Positions 57,271 to 64,000 of a stretch of DNA of 64,000 nt are shown in pieces (position 1 is the first letter of the stretch; every line of letters begins with the position of its first letter). The position numbers and the translations under genes were made by a program. Source of the stretch: Gracilibacillus dipsosauri. Its GTDB lineage: Bacteria; Bacillota; Bacilli; Bacillales; Amphibacillaceae. The stretch spans positions 682,001 through 746,000 of the forward strand of contig NZ_QGTD01000008.1 in assembly GCF_003176895.1 (NCBI RefSeq), read 5' to 3'. Below the pieces are notes generated by a model. It was not told the origin of the DNA. It did no database searches and worked only from the letters and a program-made list of their open reading frames with translations.

Positions 57271-58038
57271 TTATAATTTGAGTTCCTTTAGGAAATAATC
57301 ATTTAGTACCTTAATGTAGGTCCCTTTCATCCCAAGAGACCTAGATTCGATGACACCAGCACTTTCAAGCTTTCTTAATGCATTTACGATAACAGATCTT
57401 GTAATGCCAACCCGATCTGCAATCTTGCTAGCTACTAACAATCCTTCCTTACCATCAAGCTCTCGAAATATATGTGAAATAGCTTCTGATTCACTATAGG
57501 AGAGCGAATTAATCGCCATTTGCACAATAGCAGTCCTTCTGGCTTCTAATTCTATTTGCTCTGTTTTCTCATGGAGAATCTCCATCCCAACTACTGTCGC
57601 GCCGTTTTCCGCTAAAATTAGATCATCCTCATTAAAGCTATCAGATAAACGACTAAGAATTAAAGTTCCTAGTCTTTCTCCACCACCTATAATTGGTACT
57701 ATAGTCGTTAGCCCAGTTCTAAAAAGCTCTTTATTCTCAACAGGAAAAGCTGTATATTCACTGTTAATATCTAAATTAGTCGTGGTTGAAGTAATATGAA
57801 ATAAATTTTCCGTATATTCTACTGGAAATTGTCTCTCCTCTAGCATTTTCTTCATACGTTCATTTTCGATTTGTTGATTAATGGAAAATCCTAAAAGCTT
57901 ACCTTTACGACTAACGATAAATATGTTTGCATCAATTACGTCTCGTAATGTATTTGACATTTCTGTAAAATCAACTGATTTTCCCCTCGTCTTCTGAAGC
58001 ATCGCATTTATTTCCCTTGTTTTATCTAATAATTTCAT
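57271..58038 (-). CDS. codY: GTP- and branched-chain amino acid-sensing repressor CodY
   Basis: Global nutritional regulator of low-GC Gram-positives, which in B. subtilis represses fla/che and many amino-acid genes. The 255-aa protein has an N-terminal GAF ligand domain and the nearly invariant C-terminal winged helix ([31 protein letters not shown]). It is the last gene of the xerC-hslV-hslU-codY cluster, with the fla/che promoter directly downstream. Confidence 0.98.
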   Translation of the reverse strand: MKLLDKTREINAMLQKTRGKSVDFTEMSNTLRDVIDANIFIVSRKGKLLGFSINQQIENERMKKMLEERQFPVEYTENLFHITSTTTNLDINSEYTAFPVENKELFRTGLTTIVPIIGGGERLGTLILSRLSDSFNEDDLILAENGATVVGMEILHEKTEQIELEARRTAIVQMAINSLSYSESEAISHIFRELDGKEGLLVASKIADRVGITRSVIVNALRKLESAGVIESRSLGMKGTYIKVLNDYFLKELKL

Positions 58039-58054
58039 TTATTGCACCTTCCAT

Positions 58055-59455
58055 CTATAAAATAAATTCGCTTAAGTCTTTATTTTTCGCAATAGATTTA
58101 AGTTTCTCATTGACATAATTTTCAGTAATTTGTATATTGCCAATCCCAATCTCTGAAGCTTCAAAAGATAGTTCTTCCAGTAATTTCTCTAGGATAGTAT
58201 GCAACCTTCTTGCACCAATATTATCTGTCTCTTGATTCACCTCATATGCGATTTCTGCTATTCGAGTAATCGCCTTTTGGTCAAATTCTATGGTGATTCC
58301 TTCCGTTTCTAACAGTGCCTTATATTGCTTTAATAACGCATTAGAAGGTTCTATCAATATTCGTTCGAAATCTTCTACTGCCAATTTCTCAAATTCTACA
58401 CGAATGGGAAACCTTCCTTGAAGTTCTGGAATTAAATCCGATGGCTTTGCCATATGAAACGCCCCTGCTGCAATAAACAACATATGATCCGTTTTTACTG
58501 GTCCATATTTCGTTACAATGGAGGATCCCTCGACAATTGGTAAGATATCTCGTTGGACACCTTCTCTAGAAACGGTGGCGGATTGCTCTTGCTTGACAGC
58601 AATTTTATCCACTTCATCGATAAATATAATACCTGTCTGTTCCGCTCGCTCGATTGCTTTTTGTGTCACTTCATCCATATCGATTAACTTTTGTGCTTCT
58701 TGCTGTGTTAATATTTTTCTTGCTTCCTTTACTTTCAATTTTCGTTTCTTCTTTTTCTTTGGCATGAATTGACCTAGTGCATCTTGCATATTCATTCCCA
58801 TTTGTTCCATTCCCGATCCTTGTAGCATATCAAACATAGATGGCGTTTGTTCCTCTACCTCTATTGAAACGATATTATCTTCAAGTTCTCCTAGATCCAA
58901 TAGGCTTTTCATTTGTTGTTTTTTTTGTTTCATCGTTTCCGCTTGTTCACTTGATTCCTCTTCTGTATCATTAGATTTTTGTTGATTGGGGTTTAAGAAC
59001 ATTTCAAATGGATTTTTCGAATGATTTGCCTTTCTTTTATCTGGTACTAATAATTTTACAAGTTGCTTATTCGCCTCCTCCTCTGCTTTTCCCTTTACGA
59101 GCTCCATTTCTTCTTCTTTAACCATTCGTACAGATGTTTCAACTAGATCCCTAATCATCGATTCGACATCCCGTCCAACATAACCAACTTCCGTATATTT
59201 TGTTGCTTCCACTTTAACAAAAGGGGCTCCAACTAATTTAGCTAATCTTCTAGCTACTTCCGTTTTTCCTACCCCGGTTGGACCGATCATTAAAATATTC
59301 TTTGGAACGATTTCATTTCTTAGCTCTTCTGTTAATTGCATTCTTCGATATCGATTTCTTAAGGCAACAGCAACAGCCTTTTTTGCACTTTCTTGGCCAA
59401 TGATATAGGCATTTAATTTTTCCACGATTTGTTTAGGTGTTAAATTTATTGACAT
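58055..59455 (-). CDS. hslU: HslU/ClpY ATPase of the HslUV protease
   Basis: AAA+ unfoldase that feeds the HslV chamber. The 466-aa protein has Walker [10 protein letters not shown] (58-66), an I-domain rich in Lys/Glu (about 110-240), Walker [12 protein letters not shown] and the sensor-2 [14 protein letters not shown]. Its C terminus ends in SEFIL, a hydrophobic tail suitable for docking on HslV. It follows hslV by 11 bp. Confidence 0.97.
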   Translation of the reverse strand: MSINLTPKQIVEKLNAYIIGQESAKKAVAVALRNRYRRMQLTEELRNEIVPKNILMIGPTGVGKTEVARRLAKLVGAPFVKVEATKYTEVGYVGRDVESMIRDLVETSVRMVKEEEMELVKGKAEEEANKQLVKLLVPDKRKANHSKNPFEMFLNPNQQKSNDTEEESSEQAETMKQKKQQMKSLLDLGELEDNIVSIEVEEQTPSMFDMLQGSGMEQMGMNMQDALGQFMPKKKKKRKLKVKEARKILTQQEAQKLIDMDEVTQKAIERAEQTGIIFIDEVDKIAVKQEQSATVSREGVQRDILPIVEGSSIVTKYGPVKTDHMLFIAAGAFHMAKPSDLIPELQGRFPIRVEFEKLAVEDFERILIEPSNALLKQYKALLETEGITIEFDQKAITRIAEIAYEVNQETDNIGARRLHTILEKLLEELSFEASEIGIGNIQITENYVNEKLKSIAKNKDLSEFIL

Positions 59456-59466
59456 GATTCTCCTCC

Positions 59467-60015
59467 TTAAAGCTCTTCTAAAACTAATTGATCATTGGTA
59501 AATACACATATTTCTCCAGCAGTCTCTAAGGAAGCCTTTGCGATTTCTTTTGCACTGAGGTGGGAAGCATGCTTCTTCAATGCTCTTCCTGCACTTAGTG
59601 CATAATTACCACCTGAGCCTATCGCTAGTATTCCATCATCTGGTTCAATCACTTCACCTGTACCTGAAACGAGTAAAAGCTCCTTCTCATTCATTACGAT
59701 TAACATGGCTTCTAATTTCCGTAAATATTTATCATTACGCCAATCTTTGGCTAATTCAACAGCAGCTCTTGATAAGTTACCATCATAACTCTCTAATTTT
59801 GCTTCAAAGCTTTCAAATAAAGTAAACGCATCTGCAACAGATCCAGCAAATCCTGCTAAAACTCTTCCTTTAAATATTCTTCTCACCTTTTTAGCCGTGT
59901 GTTTCATTACAACTTGATTCCCAAGTGTTACCTGGCCGTCTCCACACATTGCTGCTTTACCATTGTGCTGTATAGCAAAGATAGTTGTTGCATGTAATTG
60001 ATTCAGTTCATTCAT
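59467..60015 (-). CDS. hslV: HslV/ClpQ peptidase of the HslUV protease
   Basis: Proteasome-like peptidase. The 182-aa protein has [25 protein letters not shown] near the N terminus, with [14 protein letters not shown] later. The start at 60015 (ATG after AGGAGGTATCGTG) gives MNELNQLHA before ATTI. The B. subtilis ClpQ is reported to use an N-terminal serine after Met removal; no serine is present here, so the active nucleophile is more likely the threonine of TTI after removal of the nine-residue leader. A GTG one codon earlier is possible. Confidence 0.95.
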   Translation of the reverse strand: MNELNQLHATTIFAIQHNGKAAMCGDGQVTLGNQVVMKHTAKKVRRIFKGRVLAGFAGSVADAFTLFESFEAKLESYDGNLSRAAVELAKDWRNDKYLRKLEAMLIVMNEKELLLVSGTGEVIEPDDGILAIGSGGNYALSAGRALKKHASHLSAKEIAKASLETAGEICVFTNDQLVLEEL

Positions 60016-60026
60016 CACGATACCTC

Positions 60027-60944
60027 CTATTTATTACTATTTTTTGCTCTCGGATGTGCCGATTGATAGATACTTGTTAATCTATCCTTTGTAACATGCG
60101 TATATATCTGTGTTGAAGATAAATTTGAATGGCCTAATAATTCTTGAACTGCCCTAAGATCTGCCCCATTGTTTAGCATGTGTGTAGCAAATGTATGACG
60201 TAATTTATGGGGGTGTAAGTGGATGGTAAGCCCAGCCTTTTTTACCATTTTACTTAGAATTAATCGCATTCCTCTTACAGTAAGTGGGCTTCCTTTTGCA
60301 TTTAAAAACACAAAATTACTTGGAATGCTTTTACTTCCCATTAGCTGGTTACGTCCATCATTTATGTATGTTTTTAAAGCATCTTCTGCAAACTCACCAA
60401 AAGGGATATATCTTTCTTTATCCCCTTTTCCTAATACTAAAATCGTCTTTAAGCTAAAATCAATATTTTCTATTTTTAAACTGGCGCATTCACTTACACG
60501 AATTCCGGTCGCATATAACAATTCTAATAACGCGGCATCTCTTTGTCCTAATGCTGTCGTACGATCAATAGTAGAAAATATGGTGTCGAGCTCTTCTTGG
60601 AATAAGAAACCAGGAATTGGCTTAGAGTTTTTAGGTAGGGTTATATGCTGAAAAGGGTTTGAATCGACAACCGCTTCCCTTACAAGAAGCTTATAAAAAC
60701 TTCTAAGTGTCGATATATGTCTAGTGACGGAGCGCTTGGAAAGACCACTTTCGTATAACTGAGACAAATAATTTCTCACGATGTTGTGATCCACCTCTTG
60801 TAGTCTAGTCATGTTCTCTTTGTACATAAATTGAAAAAAATGTTCTACATCCTTTTGATATGTTTGAATCGTGGTCTTCGCAGCATTCTTTTCTATTTGT
60901 AAGTAATCTAAATAAAGTAACCATTCCTTCGTAAAGGGTTCCAT
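60027..60944 (-). CDS. xerC: Tyrosine recombinase XerC (CodV)
   Basis: Resolves chromosome dimers at dif with XerD/RipX. The 305-aa protein has a SAM-like N domain and a catalytic domain with R149, H246/R249 ([14 protein letters not shown]), H272 ([13 protein letters not shown]) and tyrosine Y281. The start is preceded by AGAGGTG. In B. subtilis trmFO precedes it, but here no trmFO is found between topA and xerC. Confidence 0.97.
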   Translation of the reverse strand: MEPFTKEWLLYLDYLQIEKNAAKTTIQTYQKDVEHFFQFMYKENMTRLQEVDHNIVRNYLSQLYESGLSKRSVTRHISTLRSFYKLLVREAVVDSNPFQHITLPKNSKPIPGFLFQEELDTIFSTIDRTTALGQRDAALLELLYATGIRVSECASLKIENIDFSLKTILVLGKGDKERYIPFGEFAEDALKTYINDGRNQLMGSKSIPSNFVFLNAKGSPLTVRGMRLILSKMVKKAGLTIHLHPHKLRHTFATHMLNNGADLRAVQELLGHSNLSSTQIYTHVTKDRLTSIYQSAHPRAKNSNK

Positions 60945-61150
60945 TTTTCACCTCTAATAAGCGATAAAATCTTATCATAATCCTAAGTGTATCGCAAGTT
61001 CGTTAACCAATTTGTCAAATCTTTAACCTTTATACTATTCTATTCCCATCAAGTTAAATCATAAAACGATAATTATATTATTACCGTGTCCATTCCATTG
61101 TATCACCTATTTCTTGTCTAGACCAATCAAAAAGGTACCTCCCTAAAATA

Positions 61151-61325
61151 TAAAGGCGAAGAACAAAAGCGCTAGGCGCCTGTTTAAAACGTAGCGACTG
61201 GTGCAAACCAACTGAGATAAAGGAATCATGCCCCCTTCATAGGGGTATGCCGACGCCTTAACGCATAGTCCGTATTTAGTCAGCTTTCATTCAGCTTTAA
61301 AACTGGCCCATTGCGCTTTTCCTTA
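61151..61325. repeat. Repeat-like intergenic element in the trmFO position
   Basis: This 175-bp stretch, in a 463-bp gap without a gene, is GC-richer than its surroundings. It has imperfect inverted ends (ACAAAAGCGCTAGGCG and its partner GGCCCATTGCGCTTTTCC), internal GGCGCC, and a hairpin CATGCCCCCTTCATAGGGGTATG shown by two short arms near 61228-61250. It looks like a member of the short interspersed repeats known from Oceanobacillus/Lysinibacillus-type genomes. No other copy occurs in this window that I can see, and no open frame of interest lies in it. The rest of the gap (60945-61150) is AT-rich, with a TTGACA at 61013-61018 but no good -10. Confidence 0.5.
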
Positions 61326-61360
61326 TCTATTGAGTCATATTTTTATGCTTACTTACCTTA

Positions 61361-61399
61361 AAAAAACAAAAACTTGCTATCAGTATTAGATAGCAAGTT
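61361..61399 (-). terminator. Intrinsic terminator after topA
   Basis: AACTTGCTATC and GATAGCAAGTT form a perfect 11-bp stem with a 7-nt loop, followed by TTTGTTTTTT on the minus strand. It lies 9 bp after the topA stop. Confidence 0.92.
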
Positions 61400-61407
61400 C
61401 AAACTGT

Positions 61408-63486
61408 TTAGCTCTGTGCCTCTTCTTTATAATCACAATGAGGACATTGTACTTGTGCCGTTTTTTTACTTTTCTTCTCGACGAGCATCGTATGACATTT
61501 TGGACAATTTCGTCCAATAGGTTTATCCCATGAGATGAAATCACATTCCGGATAATTATCGCATCCATAAAAGGCTCTTTTCCGTTTTGTTTTTCGTTCT
61601 ACAATATTTCCATCCTTACATTTAGGACACTTTACTCCGATCTCTTTTAATATCGGTTTTGTATTTCGACAGTCAGGAAAATTAGAGCAGGCAAGAAATT
61701 TGCCATATCTCCCCATTTTGTAGACCATTTCATGTCCGCATTTTTCACAATTAATTCCTGCAGGTTCGTCTTTAATTTCAACCTTTTCCATTTCTTCTTC
61801 AGCTTTGGAAAGGCGTTGACTAAACCCTTGGTAAAACTGATCAATAATTCTTATCCATTCCGTTTTCCCTTCTTCAATCGCATCCAAGTCATCTTCCATT
61901 TTGACTGTAAAAGCGACATCGATAATCTCAGGGAAAAACTCTTCCATTAAAGAACTTACGATTTCTCCCAACTCAGTTGGAACAAATCGACGATTGTCTA
62001 ACGCTACATAGCCTCGTCTCTGAATGGTGTCCAGTGTAGGGGCATAGGTTGAAGGTCGTCCAATTCCCTTTTCCTCCATTGTCTTAACAAGTCTCGCCTC
62101 TGTATATCTCGGAGGAGGTTGAGTAAAATGCTGACTAGGTTCCATTTTTTCCGATTTTACTTTAATTCCTTCTTCTATTTCTGGTAGCCACTTCTCTTGT
62201 TTATTTTCCTGATCATCACTACCCTCAATATAAACCTTCATAAAGCCTTTAAATTTAACTTTCGATCCTGTAGCACGAAATTCTATTCCTTCATTTAGCA
62301 AATGAACAGTCATTGTATCCATAACAGCAGGGGCCATTTGACTAGCAATAAATCGTTCCCAAATTAGTTTGTACAGTTTAAGCTGATCTCCTGATAGTAC
62401 ATTTTTTAATGACTGTGGATCACGAAAGCTATTTGTCGGTCGAATTGCCTCGTGCGCATCCTGTACGCCTTCACTTTTCTTAGCTTGTTTGTTAGAGCCT
62501 ATATAGGATTTCCCATACTTTTGATCAACAAAATCTCTCGCTTGGTTTTGTGCAGTGGTTGAGATTCTCGTAGAATCGGTACGCATATAGGTAATAAGTC
62601 CGGTGATTCCACCTTCTTTTTTACCCAAATCTATTCCTTCATACAATTGCTGTGCAATCATCATTGTTTTTCGAGCTCTGAAATTCAATTTTCTAGCTGC
62701 TTCCTGTTGAAGGGAGGATGTAGTAAATGCTGGTGAAGGATTTCGTCTTCTTTCTTTTTTATTAACTTTATCTACTAAAAAGTAGTCACCCTTCAATTTT
62801 GCTAAAATTTTATCTACATCTTCTTTTGTTTTTAATTCTACTTTTTTCCCATTAGAACCATAGAAATTGCCTTCAAATTGTTGGCCATCCTTAGAAAAGA
62901 GAGACTGGATACTCCAATATTCCTCCGGCTTGAAATTCTTTATTTCATTTTCTCGGTCGATAATCATCTTAACAGCAACTGATTGCACTCTTCCTGCACT
63001 AAGCCCTTTTTTGACCTTTTGCCATAATAGCGGGCTGATATTGTAACCAACTAAACGATCTAATATTCTTCTGGCTTGTTGTGCATCGACTAGATCCATA
63101 TTAATTTTTCTCGGATGCTTAAAGGAATCTTTAACTGCATCCTTAGTAATTTCATTAAACACCACTCGGCAATCTGAATGTATATCAATGTCTAAGCTAT
63201 GAGCTAAATGCCATGCAATAGCTTCTCCCTCGCGGTCGGGGTCGGCTGCTAGAAAAACTTTATCTGCTTTTTTGGCAGCTGTTTTTAGTTCTTTTAAAAC
63301 CGGACCTTTTCCTCTAATTGTAATATACTTTGGTTCAAAATTGTTTTCGACATCTACCCCTGTTTGACTTTTAGGTAAATCTCGAATGTGCCCCATCGAT
63401 GCTTTTACTTTATATCTTTTACCTAAATATCTTTCAATTGTTTTAGCTTTAGCAGGTGATTCGACGATTACTAGATATTGTGCCAT
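61408..63486 (-). CDS. topA: DNA topoisomerase I (type IA)
   Basis: Relaxes negative supercoils. The 692-aa protein has the Toprim domain ([34 protein letters not shown]), the catalytic tyrosine Y300 in [14 protein letters not shown], and three C-terminal zinc ribbons (CEKCGHE...CSNFPDC; CPKCKDG...CDNYPEC; CPKCHTM...CPHC). The start at 63486 follows GGGAGGGTT; a longer frame adds 15 codons upstream without family support. A promoter is visible upstream and a terminator follows, so topA is probably a single-gene unit. Confidence 0.98.
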   Translation of the reverse strand: MAQYLVIVESPAKAKTIERYLGKRYKVKASMGHIRDLPKSQTGVDVENNFEPKYITIRGKGPVLKELKTAAKKADKVFLAADPDREGEAIAWHLAHSLDIDIHSDCRVVFNEITKDAVKDSFKHPRKINMDLVDAQQARRILDRLVGYNISPLLWQKVKKGLSAGRVQSVAVKMIIDRENEIKNFKPEEYWSIQSLFSKDGQQFEGNFYGSNGKKVELKTKEDVDKILAKLKGDYFLVDKVNKKERRRNPSPAFTTSSLQQEAARKLNFRARKTMMIAQQLYEGIDLGKKEGGITGLITYMRTDSTRISTTAQNQARDFVDQKYGKSYIGSNKQAKKSEGVQDAHEAIRPTNSFRDPQSLKNVLSGDQLKLYKLIWERFIASQMAPAVMDTMTVHLLNEGIEFRATGSKVKFKGFMKVYIEGSDDQENKQEKWLPEIEEGIKVKSEKMEPSQHFTQPPPRYTEARLVKTMEEKGIGRPSTYAPTLDTIQRRGYVALDNRRFVPTELGEIVSSLMEEFFPEIIDVAFTVKMEDDLDAIEEGKTEWIRIIDQFYQGFSQRLSKAEEEMEKVEIKDEPAGINCEKCGHEMVYKMGRYGKFLACSNFPDCRNTKPILKEIGVKCPKCKDGNIVERKTKRKRAFYGCDNYPECDFISWDKPIGRNCPKCHTMLVEKKSKKTAQVQCPHCDYKEEAQS

Positions 63487-63593
63487 AAATTCTAACCCTC
63501 CCAAGAGGTTACTTCCTATTAAATAGTACATTATCGAAATTTCAAATTTTATTCAACTATTTCTCTTTTAATGAATAAGATAAATCTTCCCTA

Positions 63594-63622
63594 TTATTAA
63601 ATACTTTTGTATGATTTGTCAA
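63594..63622 (-). promoter_or_regulatory. Candidate sigma-A promoter for topA
   Basis: TTGACA (63617-63622), 17 bp, TAATAA (63594-63599) on the minus strand, about 110 bp before the topA start, in the 227-bp gap after dprA. No terminator is visible after dprA. Confidence 0.6.
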
Positions 63623-63713
63623 ATAATGAATAAAAAATATCCTTCAGTAATTAAATGTAAAAAAACTCCTTTTATTTAGTCATTTACCCATTTAGCTACC
63701 GCTTAGATACTAG

Positions 63714-64000
63714 TTAAGATTGTGGTGAATGGTTTAATATTTCGATCCATTTAACTTTTTGATCATGCCATTCCTCGATTATTTCTTGTCCTGTAAGCAC
63801 TGATTTTGCACCGTCCTTGATTAATTGATTACACCCTCTGCTAGTTGGGCATAAAACAGAACCAGGTACTGCAAAAACTTCTCTCCCTTGTTCTAATGCT
63901 TGGTCAACAGTTATCAATGAACCACTCTTTTCTTTTGCTTCTATCACTAAAGTACCAAACGTTAATCCACTTATGATGCGATTTCTTTCGGGAAAATGGT
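63714..64000 (-). CDS. dprA: DNA processing protein DprA, 5'-truncated by the window edge
   Basis: DprA/Smf loads RecA on incoming single strands in transformation. Only the last 94 codons are in the window. They begin in HFPERNRIISGLTFGTLVIEA, which continues the Rossmann-like fold conserved in DprA, followed by EKSGSLITVDQALEQGREVF, AVPGSV and CNQLIKDGAKSVL. The open frame runs without stop to the window edge. Order dprA-topA matches B. subtilis (smf-topA). Confidence 0.95.
   Translation of the reverse strand, partial: HFPERNRIISGLTFGTLVIEAKEKSGSLITVDQALEQGREVFAVPGSVLCPTSRGCNQLIKDGAKSVLTGQEIIEEWHDQKVKWIEILNHSPQS

Noticed and set aside
58740-59090. Lys/Glu-rich insertion of HslU considered as a possible fusion or foreign insertion
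   Set aside because: It coincides with the variable I-domain of HslU; length 466 aa is normal for Bacillus ClpY.
61386-61568. 60-aa minus-strand frame overlapping the end of topA and its terminator
   Set aside because: It runs through the zinc-ribbon region in another frame and through the hairpin; chance open frame.

Overview
The window is a stretch of bacterial chromosome from a low-GC, endospore-forming, flagellated Firmicute of the family Bacillaceae. The gene order is essentially the B. subtilis dprA-topA ... codY-fla/che-sigD ... rpsB-tsf ... polC-nusA-infB ... pnp ... spoVF-asd segment. AT-rich codon use and protein style suggest an Oceanobacillus/Virgibacillus/Gracilibacillus-like lineage, but genus cannot be fixed from this sequence alone. 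Every gene I can support lies on the minus strand, so transcription runs from high to low coordinates. There are no tRNA, rRNA, CRISPR, prophage or insertion-sequence genes.

Reading in the direction of transcription: a 5'-truncated dprA and topA (DNA uptake and topology); a 463-bp gap holding a repeat-like element where trmFO usually sits; xerC-hslV-hslU-codY (chromosome dimer resolution, a two-component protease, the GTP/branched-chain amino-acid sensor); then a ~28.6-kb fla/che operon from flgB to swrB. This operon encodes the rod/hook-basal body (flgB, flgC, fliE, fliF, hook genes flgD/flgE, fliK), the switch and export ATPase (fliG, fliH, fliI, fliJ, fliM, fliY), the export gate (fliO/Z, P, Q, R, flhB, flhA), placement GTPases (flhF, flhG), chemotaxis signalling (cheY, B, A, W, C, D), and the late-gene sigma factor sigD, followed by a DUF342 (FapA) gene, an unrecognised 101-aa gene and swrB.

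Below that come growth and translation genes: rpsB-tsf, pyrH-frr, uppS-cdsA-dxr-rseP-proS, polC, the rimP-nusA-rnpM-ylxQ-infB-ylxP-rbfA cluster, truB-ribF, rpsO and pnp. The low-coordinate end is sporulation and lysine-branch metabolism: mlpA, ymxH, dpaA-dpaB (dipicolinate synthase, with a sigma-K-like promoter) and a 3'-truncated asd. About a dozen intrinsic terminator hairpins divide this into transcription units.

I found no new multi-gene system. Points worth a second look are local: absence of trmFO with a repeat-like element in its place, an HslV N terminus lacking the serine reported for B. subtilis ClpQ, two hairpins between rpsB and tsf, a hairpin next to the pnp ribosome-binding site, a possible AUU start for fliO/Z, and the 101-aa protein next to swrB.
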